Positions 1 to 13,200 of a stretch of 64,000 bases of DNA are shown here, in pieces. Position numbers and translations under genes: made by a program. The notes under the pieces were generated by a model. The model made no database searches. It saw only the letters and a program-made list of their open reading frames with translations, and was not told where the DNA came from. Position 1 is the first letter of the stretch. Each line of letters opens with the position of its first letter. The stretch comes from Desarmillaria ectypa (taxonomy: Eukaryota > Basidiomycota > Agaricomycetes > Agaricales > Physalacriaceae), in contig JAUDYN010000008.1 in NCBI GenBank assembly GCA_030407005.1, positions 806,001 to 870,000 on the forward strand. The letters are read 5' to 3'.

Positions 1-1
1 G

Positions 2-737
2 CACCGTCAGCTTGTAAAACAACGCAAGATGCGCGAGCTTGGCTTGGACATGGGCAACGAGCTTCTTCAGGGCATGGACGACGTCCAATATCGCGTGGAG
101 GAGGAGCAGTACCAACAAGTGCTCGGCGAGCTTTCACAACAGCAGCCTGCATTGGCGCCGCATGAACCTCCATTTCCGAACGGCCAGCAGCACGGTGGCC
201 AGACGTTTGCCACTACCCTTCTACTCTCTTTTTCCTGCGCGCCGTTGCTTAAGCAGCACCTACTACGGACTCTTAACATGTCGAACGAGGAGCTCGCGTC
301 GTTTGAGCCTATCATTGCCGACGCGTGGGATCAGTGGAATCACCAGGTACGTGCGCGTTTTCTTTCCATGCAGCGCCTAATGTCCTTTTTTGTTTGGCAG
401 CGTCAATTACACTACGAGCAGCAGGCGGCAGCGGCAGCCAACGGTGGACCTCCCCCTCCACCCGCATTTACCGTCGACATTGAGCACAACACCACTGTGT
501 ACCAGCAGCCTCCTCCGCCGCCGGACCCAACTAATGAGTTCCGTGCGCGGTTCCATCGCTCCCTCGTTGCACCGTCTCCGTTCCAGACATCATCACAACC
601 GCCCAGCACTCCTGCCTCTGGGTCCGTTCCAGATCAGATCGACCCCCATCTCGCTGCACCTGGTACCAAAGGTAAGCATTCATTCTACCCTTGTCAAGAT
701 GTGTGACTAATAGTAGTTATTGACAGAAGAGAGTTGA
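2..737 (+). CDS. Unrecognised host protein, 3' part, three exons
   Basis: The reading frame is open to the window edge, so the 5' end lies outside; an internal ATG is at 29. Two GT-AG introns fit: 347-400 (54 bp, GTACGT donor, TTTGGCAG acceptor) and 672-726 (55 bp, GTAAGC donor, CTAA branch-like motif near 707, TGACAG acceptor). Spliced exons 2-346, 401-671 and 727-737 give at least 208 residues, ending in a TGA at 735-737. The first intron is a multiple of three and has no stop, so retention would also be readable. The protein is rich in Gln, with proline runs and charged helical stretches at the start; I see no known catalytic motif, signal peptide or clear membrane segment. The stretch is much richer in CG dinucleotides than the rest of the window, which supports a host gene. 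Function unknown. Confidence 0.7.
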
Positions 738-1574
738 GCGCATGTTTACATTTTTCTGTTAAATGGATGGACATGGTTGTGCATTATTCATACATGTATA
801 TCTTAATTTTCTTTGAATCCATTCTGTAAACATCATTGAGTATTTTTTTTTTTGAGAAATCTAAGTCACTATGTTTGTCACCAGTCCTGTGAATGCATGA
901 CAGAGATATCTGTATGTATAAGGTGTATTTAGATGAACATGTGTAACCTCGCTCTATGAAAGACCACTGAGAGAGGACAACGGCATCTATTGGGGAAATA
1001 CAGAAGAGAAAAGGCGGAAGAGGGGTAGTCGACTACGAGGAGGGGTGATGGTCGGAAGATAAGCGAAGGTGCAGCCCTGAGCGATTGCTAAATCGGTAAG
1101 TACGTGATGTGAAGTAAGGTGTTACAGATGGGCCCATTCTATTCCCTTTTTCGTAAGATAGGCCTCAACCGAAACCAAGTAGATCACGTGATATCTCTGT
1201 GACTGAGTAACATTCACTATTTTTGAGTTTTCTCTCTACATGGAAGGAAATCTCCAAAAATGGCTTTGTTATGGCCTGGAAAAACATTTTATTGAAAGTG
1301 CAACAGAGCTGCGTTTTGAGATATTATGATTTAATATGATACAAACTCCCAAATACAATTATTAGCAACTGCAATGATTAAATAATATCAAACAATAATG
1401 CTTTCTTATACTTTGGGCTGATGTGTCACTGAGTATTGAAGTGTTGGAGGAGATCTGTAGGTCATTTAGTATTCAATTTCTTATCACATTATTATTCTTA
1501 GATTACTTTTTCTGTCTATATTTTAACCACACCAATCATATATATAAGACATACTATAGTTTTCTACACCTCAG
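738..1574. other. Intergenic DNA, nothing recognised
   Basis: This 0.84-kb stretch lies between the host gene and the first LTR. It shifts from mixed composition to A+T-rich sequence. I see no convincing reading frame, RNA gene or repeat end in it. The first base after it is the TG of the E2 5' LTR. Confidence 0.6.
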
Positions 1575-1854
1575 TGTTATGATTTTTCCTTCTCCTTGGT
1601 GACTATCTCATCTTGGATGCTTATCTTATCTTATCTTTGTGATTACTGCCATTCTCCTGTTATCACCATTGCCTTGCCTATAACAGACAATTCCAGCAAT
1701 TGTACTATACTTTGCAATGGTCACTTGCCAAACCAGCAATTCTCTATTGTTTCATGCATGGACTACAAGTGACCATACCTATTAATAGGACTCTCAGTTT
1801 CATCTATAAATAGAATAGCTTTCACTGTACTATCTCCAGCTTTAAGCTAACATT
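1575..1854 (+). repeat. E2 5' LTR, left part
   Basis: Begins TGTTATGATTTTTCC, the LTR start seen throughout this family, followed by TTATC repeats, a TATA-like CTATAAATAG near 1804, and the self-priming segment GCTTTAAGCTAA at 1839-1850. It is interrupted by E1 immediately after this segment and resumes at 10034. Confidence 0.85.
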
Positions 1855-2243
1855 TGTTAGACCCACATGTCACATGATCTGCAGACTCATGCTAATTTTT
1901 TGGGCTATCTTGTGTTTGGACAATCATCCTCAGGGAGCAGCTATGGTCTTCAGATTGTGTGAAGGAGAGTGGTATAAGATAAACTTTAGTTTGAAGATGA
2001 GGATATACATTGAGAACTAACTAGCTTATATATGTGAAAAGGATATATAAAAATAGGTATTGCCATGCATAGTCTATACTGAAAACAAAGGGAGATGCAT
2101 ATTGGATGAGTGACCATTATAAATCATGAGTATAATAACCAATCCTCATATTGTTGTGGAGCCATATATCTGGGGATTGCTATGGATATAGAGATAGGAT
2201 GAGATAAGATAAGATAAGAACAAAAAGGGGAAAAATTATAACA
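1855..2243 (-). repeat. E1 3' LTR
   Basis: 389 bp with TG...CA ends (TGTTAGACC on the plus strand, ending ATTATAACA). It holds three tandem GATAA motifs near its right end, which is the start of U3 on the coding strand. Confidence 0.85.
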
Positions 2244-2258
2244 TTACCCCCTTATTAA
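2244..2258 (-). promoter_or_regulatory. E1 polypurine tract
   Basis: On the minus strand this reads as a purine run with a GGGGG core directly before the TGTTAT start of the 3' LTR. That is the expected site of plus-strand DNA priming. The same block stands next to the 3' LTRs of E3, E4, E5 and E10. Confidence 0.75.
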
Positions 2259-2275
2259 GACAGTCATCCCAACTG

Positions 2276-5200
2276 TCAAGGTTCTTCTTCTGGAGAGTCA
2301 TATTGGGCATTTGCTTAAGTGGTCTAATAGTGGTCTAGTAGGGCCTTCCACTGGCTCTCATCCAGATTTTTTATCTATTTCTTGACCCCATCTCTTCATT
2401 GTACAAGATACATGACATTCATATTCTCTGAATATTCATGATCAAGAATTTGACTAACCACCTTTTCTTGGGTTATGATTTTGGTGGTGTTAATCTCTTG
2501 GATGTGTTGCACTTTTTCCTTGTATTCTGCAATTGCATCTCTCACATTCTCCATTTCTGTTTCTCTTATCCAGAAATTGTGTTCCTGAGTCCATCCCTTC
2601 CATTTGACCAAGTAGTCTATTACTGTTCATGATTATTGTCCTTTTTTCATCTATACTCTGTGAGTTTGAAAGTCTAAGACTTTCTCAATCTCATACTCTT
2701 CCTGGCCCTCAACTACGTCAGAGGGTGGCAGTGGGGAAAGTTGTTGATTGGGGAAGGCTGAGGTAATGTATGGAGTCAGCAACTTTTCATTAAAATAGGG
2801 ATGGATCTTCCAATGTGGTGGTAGTTTTAACTTATATGCTGTAGATCCTATTTTTTCCAGGATTTCAAATGAACCAGTTCACTTGTTATCTAGCTTCTTC
2901 TTTGGTCTTGGGAGATGGAGGTTGCTTGTATTGAGCCAGACCTTGCTTCTGATTGGGTATTCCTGAGATAGTCATTTCTTTTTGTCATACTGCTCCTTTA
3001 TTTGAGCAGCCACTTTCCCCAAGGCTTCATGCACTTCCTTGTGTACTTGTGCCATTGTTTTCATGAATTCTATGGTGGTTGGATTTGTGAATGGGGTGTT
3101 TCAGGTGATATTGGGAATCAGTTGAGAATTTCTTCTATATAGGGTCATAAGCAGGCTCTTTCTGATGGTGGAATAGATTCAATTATTGTGGGTGAATTCC
3201 ACAAGTGATAACTAATTGCTCCAATTATCCTATTGATGATTGACAAAGATCCATAAGTACTTTTTGATCTCCTAATTGACACTTTCAGTTTGACCATCAG
3301 TCTATGGGTGGTAAGCAGTGGAGGCATTTGGAGTGATGTGTAACATTTGGTATAGGTCCTTCATGAATTTTAAAATGAATTGAGGATCATGATCAGAAAT
3401 AACAACTTGGGACATTCCATGTTTGGCATAAACATGATCCCATAGAATTCAGGCCCACCTTTCTGTGGAAAGCTCTTTATGACATGCAATGGGGATAATT
3501 GTTTTGAAGAACCTATCCACAATTACTAGTAAGGCATTACATTCATTAGATTCAGGAGTCTAGTGACCATGTTAATGAAGGTGTGTATCCAGGGCTTGGT
3601 GGGAATTGCATTTGGGTGTAAGAGTGCTGCCTTGGCCTGGATGCTATTCTTAGTGCATTGACACATTTTACATCTCTTGATATACCTTTCTATGTTCTTT
3701 TTCAATTTTGGCCACCAATAGTCTCAGAGGACAAGCTCTGCAGTTTTTGCTATCCCTGGATGTCTGGCCATAATATGATCATAGTTGTGGGTGATGATTT
3801 TGCCTTGTAAAGACTCCTTTCTGGATATATAGATATGCCCCTCATAATATAGTATCCTGTGGTCTTGGATAATTCCTTGTTCATAGTCCATGGAGTTAGC
3901 AATGCCATATTCCCACAACTCTCTTTGTCACATTATGTTCCAGATTTTTGACTGTTCTTAGGCAGTGGTGGGCATGATGAGTGCATGAAAATGCTCAGGT
4001 AGTAGGATGATAGTGTTATCATTATCTTTCTTGCTCTAGTCATGATCATCCTGTCAGCTGAGTAGATCTGCCTTCTTATTGGCAGTTCTGGGTTTATGCT
4101 GGAGGGTGAAATGGTACTCAGCAAGTTCAGTTACCCACTGGGCTTATCATCAGTTCAGCTTCTGGGGTTTTCAGAAATATTGGAGATTCTGGTGGTCAGT
4201 CTAGATCTCTATTTCCTTTTTGGTGCCTATAAGGTAATGTTGCCACTCTTCTAGAGCCAGCATGATGGCTAGGAGTTTCTTGTTGTAGATCTTGTAATTG
4301 CATTCTATTGTGATCAAGGCTTTGGATATAAATGTGACTGGTCACCATTTATCCTTCTGCTTTTGACTGAGGACTGCACCAACAGCTCCCTCACTGGCAT
4401 CTGCTTTAACCTGGAATTTCCTATTATCAGAGGGAATAGTGAGAACTACATCTGTTGCCATCTGTTTCTTTAGCAAGAAAAATGCTTGTTCCTGAGCTAT
4501 TTTCCACTTCCACTCAGCTTTCCCAGTCAGTTGGGTGAGATGTTGGACAATTTAGGAATAATTGCATATGAATTTGTGATAAAAATTGGTGAACTCCAAA
4601 AAGAATTGTAATTCCTTCTTCTTGGTTGAGGTCAGCCACTTGGCTATTCCTGAAATCTTAATGAGGTCCATTCATATCAAATCTTCACTGATGATGATGC
4701 CTAGGTATTTCATTTCCAATACCTCAAATTCACATTTCTTAGCTTTAAGAAAAAGCTTGTTTTTCTGTAATTATTGTAATACTCATCAAACAATCTGTTA
4801 GTGTTTCTCTAGGGTTTTGGTGAAGATGAGGATGTCATTGAGGTAGATAGTAACCTTACCCTCAGTGATAAGATCATAGAATATGTCATTTATTATCTAC
4901 TGAAATGTGGCTGGTGAATTGGTCAATCCAAAAAACATAATGGTAGGCTTGAATAGCCCACAGTTGGTGCAGAAAGCAGCTTTCTCTTTGTTGTCTTCCC
5001 AGATTTAGACATTGTTATATCCTCAGCAGATGTCCAACTTGGAGAAGTATTTGGCATTGCATAGCTTGTCTACCAGTTCCAAAATCAAAGGGAGGGAGTA
5101 CTGATTTTTAATGGTCATTTCATTAAGTTTTCAGTAGTCCTGAATGGGATGGAGGGAGCTGTCTTTCTTTTTGATAAAGAAAAACAAGGAGGCAAACAGG

Positions 5201-8200
5201 GATTTCAAGAGATGAATTTGGCTGGAGTTCAGGTTTTTGTCAAGGAATTAGTCAAGTTGCTCTTGTTCAGTTCAGTTAAGAGGATAGACCTTACAGTCTA
5301 CAGTGGATTTTGCATTGGAAATTAGTTTGATAGCATAGTCCCATGGTTCTCAGACTGGTAATTCATCAAAACTTTCCTTATTGAATAGATCTCTAAAACT
5401 CCAGTATTGAGGAGGTACTAATTTCTTAAAGGTTTTCTTCAGCTTTTCAGCATTTGCAGCAGCAGCCAATTCATTGGCATAATGCATGGTGCAGATTACC
5501 AATTCTTCTTGCATGTTGACAGCAAGAATAGTTTCACTGTCCTCCAGTTTCTTGTCCCATTGGTCTTCATCATCTTCATCAGAGAAGAGAATGGGATTTT
5601 TTATGCATTGACATCATCTGAAGAGGATAGTCCTGGTTTTCCAATTAATAACCAGGTTATGATGCTTTAACCAGTTATGCCCCAGATAGATTGTTTTGGA
5701 GCCTAAGTTAGTGACTGCAAGGTCAATTCATTCGGAATGTCCTCCAATAGTCATTCAGAGTTCAATGAACTTAGTAATGCTTCTAGCTTTATTGCAGGTT
5801 CCATCTACATTATAGACAGGAATTGGGGCAGCCACCTTTCATGTGTTGAGGTTGTGTTGTAGGATATATGACTAATTAATGAAACTATTAGTGCATCCAC
5901 TGTCCAACAATGCTTTGGTTGTCAGAGTCTTCTTTTCTGTGCAGAGAGATAGTTGTACTTCAACCATAAGATCTCTTTCTGAGCCTTAGGTTCCTCAGAT
6001 ATACCATATGGGTTCATGGAGTTCATAAAGTTGCTCTTGGGCATTATTTTCTCCTTTCTGTAGATCATAAATGAGGTCATTATTGATTTCTTGGGCTTGT
6101 CAGAGATGTACCCAGATGACAAGGGCAGCCTGGGCTGTAGACATGATTTTAGTGGTGCAAATGACATGTAAGATTCAATCTATTTTGAAAGGTCAATACC
6201 AAGTGTGAGATAGTACTCTCTCATTAGATAGAGTCTTAGTGAGAGGTGAGAATATGTTCAATCATTCAGATTGTTGCTTCTTCCATATAAGGAAAGCAGT
6301 ATCATCTTCTTCATCAATAACTTCTTCCATGATTATCTTATGCCCTCTTTTTACCACCTGGGTGCAAGTGAATCCTCCCTCTTCTTCAGCTATGTTAGTG
6401 CCTGTTAGAGAGGTATTAGAGTGGAATTCATGGTTTTCAAAGGTATTGTTCCTCATAGTGAAGGATTGCTCAGAGATGACAGATTAGGCTTAGATTATCT
6501 TGTCAGCTTTATTCTTTTTCTCTGGGCCTGGCAAGTCACTCAGGCTACTCCTGGGATTGCTAACTCTGGAAGGGGATTCATCTATGGTCCTTCTGATGCT
6601 TCAGCCTTGGTAGGTGCTTGAGATATTCTCCACAGATCCTGGCAAAGCAGAACTTGATCCTTTAGAGGGTGCTGGGGCATTTGACTTTAGAGGCCCAGAG
6701 ACATCCTATCTACTTGCCCTCATCCTGAGCATAGCTCATATTACAGTGCCAGCACCACTGAGCATATCCTATGCTTCATTAGAGGAGCAGGATTTAGTGT
6801 ATATTATTGTATTATTGCATTGAGTTAGTGAGTTATATCAGTTTGGGAATGATTCTCTTGATGGGCTTGGAATGGAGTAAATAGAGATAATAGAATTGTC
6901 TTGTTTGAAAATGTTTATAAATACATCAGAACTTACATAACTAATATAAGTCCATCCTGCAGAAGTTGGGAGTCTATCAGAGAGGGTTCTAGTCATTGAA
7001 GAGGAATCAGTCTCTCAATAATCTATTCTTTTACTTTCTCAATTTTGGCATCCAATTTCTCTTCTTTCTTCATGACCATCATAGACTGTACATCTTGGTA
7101 TTCCTTCTTCTTGAGGCAATCTTTCACCATGTGCCCCTTTTTATTACACTGAAAGTATCACTCCTCTGCCCTTCATCAGTTGACCTTCATTGGTTGTTCT
7201 GAGCTGCCATATGTGGTTCACTTTCTTATAGTCATATTCCAGCTGAGACCTATATTGGTGGCTGGTTTGCCAGTTATTAAACTTGATGCTCCAGCAGATT
7301 GCTTGCTGCTAGGGTGGGTTTAAGGTCATTGGCCATCTTTCTTTTGGCCTTCATGGGGAAATCCAGAAGTCTGGTCAAATATCTATTTACACTGTTGTTT
7401 CTCATACATGTGGATGATGCATTCCTTCCATTCTGGGTAGGTGCAGAGAATGTTGATGCCTATATTGGAGATGAAGGTTGTATAGGAGCTGGGAACTCCT
7501 AATTATACAGCCTTTATTAGGGCACCTCACTTGTTTTTGTCAGTTCATTGGCCCACCAGTTTAGCCTCTTCTTCCAGCTTTTGGAAGTAATAGGAGGCTG
7601 GCTGGGTTCTCATTTGGAGGTTGAACATTTTTTTCTCATGAATTTCCTTGATGGCAGGATCTCAGAACTGTTGGGTGACTAAGTCAATGAATTTCTCCTA
7701 ACTTGGATAACAGAAATAGGTGGAGATTCTGACAATGCTGATGAAAACCTAATATTTGGGTCACTTGTATACTCACCAATCCTTAGCTGTGCCTTTGAAG
7801 TGAAAGGTGGCAAAGAGGACTAAATGAGAGGAGAGTTGGAAATAGTGATGGAACACTTCAAAGTAGGCAATGCAGTCACCTATGAAGTATTCAATGTCAT
7901 CATGATCCCTCTTGAACAGTTTTGGGGGTTGTATGAGAACAGGCTTGATTCCCAAATAAGAGGCTTCATTGGGTGTATTCCTGACAGGGTTGGAGCATGA
8001 GTCAGGGGGAGCCTGCCCAGGAGGGGGTTATGGAATGAAATACTGATCAGATCAAGGAGAGGGTCCCTTCAGGGGTTCTCAGGTTCACCCTCATTCTGGT
8101 TCCTTTCTCTTGGTTGGAAGCTGCCAGAATTGGGCATGTTCTTCCCATAGATCTTTAGTGCAGTGAGCCTTTGTTGCAGTTCTGCAATTCGGAGGTCTTT

Positions 8201-9587
8201 TTGAATTAATTCCTCTTTGGCTTGTTGCATCTATTCTTCCTTGGTTGGCTGGAGAGGTTTGGTGGTTCCCAAACTAGGTCCAGGGTCTTCTTTCACTCCT
8301 GCAAATAGAAGGCTTTCTCATGGATATGGGTAGAAGCCTTGCTGCCAGATTTGGCTACTCAGGTTTTACTGATGAATGATGTCAAGCAATGGTGGTGACA
8401 TATTCATGTCAACCATTGGGGATGAGTCTGGGAGGGATTGGGGTTGATATTTGGAGGTATCTGGGGGGTACTATGAGGCAAACATATATTGAGGCTAGGG
8501 ATTTCCCAGCCCAGTGTAGCTATTTGGAGAATATGTAAAATTACTAAAATCAGAATCTCTAGCCATTGAGATTGGGTCGATCCATCTCCCTCTGTATGAG
8601 TACTTAGAGGGCATGCTCCAGCTCTTGTTGCTCACTAGTAGTCCTAGCCCATAATCTGAGTACCCTGTCTTCTGCAGCTGGAGGATATAGAGTTCAGTTC
8701 CTATTAGCATATATCTAGGTATGAAAAGTGGCACCCATGCCTGGTCATCAAATTGGATCCCCTTGGTTGAGAGCAAGGTATTCATTCATATTGGGATAAA
8801 TTTCTGATCATGAGGTCCTGGCCTTGATGTCAGCTCTTCATAGTTCCCAGGCCTCACTTCTAAAGAGACCAAGAATTGTTTAGTTGATATTAGTGAGCTT
8901 GGGCCACTCATAGTTGAGGTCCTAGGTGTTAAAGGGGTCATCAGGGATATGAGGAGGGAGTGTGGTTGAAGCATCATCAGAGAGTTTGATAAGGAGAAGA
9001 GAGGAACTGGAGTTGGTGTCCTCTCTACTGGTGGGCCAGAGGACTCATTCCTATCCTCTGATTGCCCAGGGGCTATAGGAGTGATTGGGGTTGGGTGTTG
9101 CTCTTCTGTCATTATTTCATATTCTTGTCTGAGAAGAACAGATGGATTCATAGAGAGAAGGGGAGTCATTGGGAGTTTAGAATCTAGTCTATAGGTCTCT
9201 CATATATTTCTCCACAGTGGAGAGTCATTCCACTCTTGATGGCCAAGAGAAGATTGCATTGGATATAAGATTCTGTCTGTGCATTGGAAACTCATTGGAG
9301 GACTGGTTGGGAAAGGTAATTTGGCGGACTGGGAAGTTTTCTTCTAGAGTAAGTGCCAGATTTGTGGGACTCATCCTAGTAGCAGTTGGTTGTTGTCAGG
9401 AAAGAACATAGTGTAATAGGAAAGAAGATAGTCACTGAGGTTAGAGGAGGCAGCATTGTCATAATGAGTTTTGGATCTGGTCTCTCCATATTAGAAAGAT
9501 GAGAGCCATAAAGAGAATAATAAGGATGGCCCTGCCTATAGTAATACTAAGTGCGATAGTTCATTCTTTATGCAGTTTAGAGTTCAT
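2276..9587 (-). pseudogene. E1 gag-pol remnant
   Basis: Order from the 5' end: Gag starting at 9587 with a hydrophobic segment near 9490-9562; acidic and proline-rich Gag; capsid region with the DDIEYFIGDCIAYFEVF motif near 7860-7920 and KDWW near 7775; a zinc knuckle near 7110-7155 whose first Cys is now Tyr; aspartic protease region near 5680-5950; reverse transcriptase 4560-5260; RNase H 4150-4480; integrase 3020-3790; and two chromodomain-like modules 2290-2720. The reverse transcriptase motif is YLND instead of YLDD, so a catalytic Asp is lost. The integrase motif ISD is kept. Many in-frame stops and frameshifts exclude function. I chose the Gag start because the hydrophobic segment is in the same frame and aligned with E2, E3, E4 and E7. 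Confidence 0.8.
9490..9562 (-). other. Hydrophobic segment at the E1 Gag N-terminus
   Basis: Reads as SITIGRAILIILFMALIFLI followed by charged residues. It aligns with the hydrophobic segments of E2, E3, E4, E6 and E7. It could be a membrane anchor or signal-anchor; the role is inferred only from hydrophobicity and conservation. Confidence 0.6.
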
Positions 9588-9629
9588 GCATGTGGTTTCT
9601 TCATAGCTAGCAATGAAGAAACTATGGAA

Positions 9630-9642
9630 ATCTTCAAATTAA
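9630..9642 (-). promoter_or_regulatory. E1 self-complementary primer-binding site
   Basis: On the coding strand the site is TTAATTTGAAGAT, one base past the 5' LTR. The LTR segment expected at the transcript start (9775-9787) is ATCTTCAAACTAA, complementary at 12 of 13 positions; the exception is a C/T difference. No tRNA-like TGG start is present. Confidence 0.65.
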
Positions 9643-9643
9643 T

Positions 9644-10033
9644 TGTTAGACCTATATGTCACATGATCTACAGACTTGCACTAATTCCTCAGATTGTCTC
9701 ATATTTAGATAATCACCCTTGGGAAGCAGCTATGATCTTCAGATTATATGAAGGAGAGTGGTATAAGATAAACTTTAGTTTGAAGATGGGGATATATATT
9801 AAGAACTAACTAGCTTATATACATGAAAAGGGTATGTAAAAATAAGCATTACCATTTCATAGTCTATACTGAAAACAAAGGGAGATACATGTTGGATGAG
9901 TGACCATCACAAATCATGAGTACAATAACTGATCCTCACATCATTGTGGAGCTGTATATCTGGGAATTGCTATAGATATGAAGATAGGATCAGATAAGAT
10001 AAGATAAGAACAAAAAGGGGCAAAATTGTAACA
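9644..10033 (-). repeat. E1 5' LTR
   Basis: 390 bp, TGTTAGACC to TTGTAACA, matching the 1855-2243 LTR. Tandem GATAAG motifs lie at its right end. Confidence 0.85.
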
Positions 10034-10198
10034 ATGTTTATCAATATCAATCCTCTACTCTATAGAATCTGGCTAAGATATTAGCCCTTCTTCTCTGGAT
10101 CTGAAGACCATAGCTATCTCTCTCTAGGTGACTGTCTGAACATGAGGCAGCCTAGGAAGGATGCATGTCTGCAGATCATATGGAGGTTAAGTCTAACA
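10034..10198 (+). repeat. E2 5' LTR, right part
   Basis: Continues the LTR broken at 1854 (TATCAATATCAATCC), as shown by the uninterrupted E2 3' LTR copy near 30095. Positions 10034-10038 are the probable right target duplication of E1. It ends GTCTAACA. Confidence 0.8.
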
Positions 10199-10199
10199 A

Positions 10200-10211
10200 T
10201 TAGCTTGAAGC
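10200..10211 (+). promoter_or_regulatory. E2 self-complementary primer-binding site
   Basis: TTAGCTTGAAGC, one base past the LTR end, is complementary to the LTR segment GCTTTAAGCTAA at 1839-1850 at 11 of 12 positions. The E2 3' LTR keeps the exact complement, GCTTCAAGCTAA. Confidence 0.7.
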
Positions 10212-10255
10212 TTTCCTATGGTCTCTTTACTGCCAGCTACAAAGAAACTATATGC

Positions 10256-13200
10256 ATGACTCTCAACTTTAACAAAGAACAAACCATCACAATCAGCACC
10301 ACCCTAGACAGGGCTATCTTAATCTTTTTTTTCACTGCTCTTATCTTTCTCATGTGGAAAGAATAAATTTGAAACTATCTATGTTGACAATGCATTCTCT
10401 GCCCTCAACCACCTCCCCACTGGTCCCCTTATTATATCCTCTCCCAGTGAAACACCACCACCTCAAGGGTGGATACAGCAAGTCTGGCACTCACTCAGGA
10501 AGAAACTGTCACAACCTGCTGCATCTTCTTCATCTGTCAATCTTCTGACAAATTTCTGCCATATTAGCAGGAATCTATTCAGTCTCCAACCTCCAGCCAC
10601 AATCAGTCAAGGATAAAATGACCCACCATCACAGAGGAATATGAGAGAGACTTACAGACTGGGTTTTGAATCCCTAGTGACTCCTCCTCTGTTACAATTT
10701 TTCCATTATCTTATCATGATTATATTGTAGCACTTATGCAACACCATCTTATCCACTATAACACCGATATTCAGTCTAACCTAACCTCTCCCATCCCATG
10801 TATTCCCAATCCTTTCCATCTAGTTGGTCTATAGTCATCTGACTTCTAATGTTTCATGCATGGATACTTGCATTTCATCTATTATTAGACCCTATATTTC
10901 TGTATATAAAGTAGCAAGACTTTGTACTTAGTCTCTATCTTCTGACTAAATTGCAATCATATACTATTTACTACATCTCTCTGAAGACCAGCTGTCCTCT
11001 TAATAAGGATGATTGTCTGAATATAAGATAGCCCAAGAGTGATGTATGATCCTAAGATCACATGATAAATCAGGCTGTAACATCCCCATCCTATGTATCT
11101 GCATATCCCACCTATGCCAGGGTACAATATTGAAATAATACTAGAATGGCAACACCCTATCTAAACCCCTATAGGTTCCCAACTGGTCCCTGAGAACAAA
11201 ACCCCTGGCCAACAAATAGGGAGGAGAGTGACTCCAGTTTCTCTCTCCCCCTCATCAAACTCTCTAATGATGCCCAGACCCCTCTCTCCCCCCATTCCTT
11301 GAGCTCCTGATAATCCCTTCAACACTCAAGGCCCCAACTATGAGTGGCTCACACTCTCTGACTGTGACTGAGCAATCCTTGATCTCTTTAAAACAGAAGC
11401 CTAGGAGCTCAGAAGACAGGACATGAAAGCCAGAACCCCTTGGCCAAGCATTCATTCTGATATGGATGAATACTTTACCCTTAGCTAAGGAGATCTAATT
11501 CAAGGCCCTGGCTCTAGTGCCATTATATGTGCCTGCATATATGCAAACTGGGACCACAGCCTATACCCTCCATCTGCAGAGGATAGGCTATCTGGATTAT
11601 AAGCAAGAATGGCTGATAAACAACAGGAGTTGGAATGTGCCCTTCTGGTTCTTGCCTGGAGAGAGATAGATCAGCCCAACCTTGACAGTCAGGAGAATAG
11701 TTTTAATAACATTATATATAATGATAGCAACTACCCAGGGCTGAATACATTCTAGCCTAAATATACTGCATTTTCCTAGTATGACTACTCTTTAGACATC
11801 TCCCAAAATTACCCACAACCCCTTCCTGACTCGCCACCCCCTTTGCCAACAAGCTGCATCTGGCAAACTAGCTTCTATTCTCATCAAGAAAGAAGTCTTC
11901 TATTCACAGAAGCTGAGGATGATCCTGCCATTAGCATAGCACTAACAGACCCACCACAGCCTACTCCCAAGAAACACATATTACAGGCCAAGGAGAAGTT
12001 CACTCAAAAAGAGCAAAGAGTCAAGGAACTGAAACAAGAACTTGCCACAGCTGAAATGTAAAGAGATGTCTATGCCACCATCTGGCAGTTCTCAAATAAA
12101 GAGAAACAACCCAATTGAGGATGCCTCTGGAACCTGACATCTGACCCACCTCCTCACTCTGACTGGTATTCAATTCTGTGCCCACCCCCTAGACAAGCCT
12201 CTTTGGATCCCTATCCTAACCTGGTCAGAAATGCACCTAATGAAGCTCCTTATCTAAGCATCAAGCTCATCTTGATGCAACCTCCTAAGCCTTTTAAAGG
12301 TGACCACAATAATATAGAATGATTTATAGGTGACTGCATCACTTACTTTAAAGTGTTCTGGCACTATTTCCAGTTACTTTTCCATCTGATCCTTTTTGCC
12401 ACATTCCACTTTGAAGGAGCTGCTAAAGACTGGTGGGTATACAAACACCCTGAATATTAGGTCCTCACTAGTAGTACTGGTGTTCCTGCCCATTTCTGGT
12501 ATCCAGAATGGGAAGACTTTATAGATCTGATCACTCAGCAATTTCAAAACCCCACCATCAAGAAGGTCCATGAAAAAAGAATGTTTGACATCTGCATGGG
12601 AATTCAGCCTGCCAGTCACTACTTTCAGAAACTGGAGGAAGAAGCCAAACTTGCCAGGTGATGCACTGACAAAAATAAATGTGGTGCCTTAGTAAAAACA
12701 GTGCAACTAGGAGTTCCTAGCTCTTATACCACCTTTATCTTGAATATGGGCATCAACATCCTATGCACCTATTCTGAGTGGAAGGAGCATGTCCTCCAAA
12801 TGTATGAGGAATGTGAACAAAAATAAGTCTTTGATTAGACTATGGGCATCTCATGCAATAATTGAAAACAAGAAAAATGTCACCCCCAATAACACCCCAG
12901 TGGCAAATCAACCACTGGAGTGACAAGTTCATTGACATCTAAGTCAATTGCCAATACTGGAATCAGCTAAAATGTGACCATGAGAAGGTGGATAACATAT
13001 GGCAGTCAAGGATAGCTGATAAAAATTGACTGATATAAGACTGAGGGAAGATGCTTCTGATGCAATAAAAAGGGCTATATGGCTAAGGACTGCCCTAAGA
13101 GGAAAGAGTTTAGGGACATATGATCCCTATTGGTGATAAAGGAGAAGAAGAAAACTGACTCAAAGATAGAGGAAGCAAAAGAGTAGGTCATCAAGGGCTT

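Larger units (their letters stand above)
1855..10033 (-). mobile_element. E1, full-length but inactive Ty3/gypsy element
   Basis: Complete structure on the minus strand: 3' LTR 1855-2243, polypurine tract just inside it, gag-pol 2276-9587, primer site 9630-9642, 5' LTR 9644-10033. The differences between its two LTRs that I checked are nearly all transitions, as expected after long deamination-driven decay. The flanks 1850-1854 (ACATT) and 10034-10038 (ATGTT) fit a diverged 5-bp target duplication. E2 LTR sequence continues on either side, so E1 inserted into the E2 LTR. Confidence 0.85.

Noticed and set aside
347..373. A 26-bp intron in the host gene using the first CAG
   Set aside because: Too short for splicing; the next acceptor at 400 gives a normal 54-bp intron.
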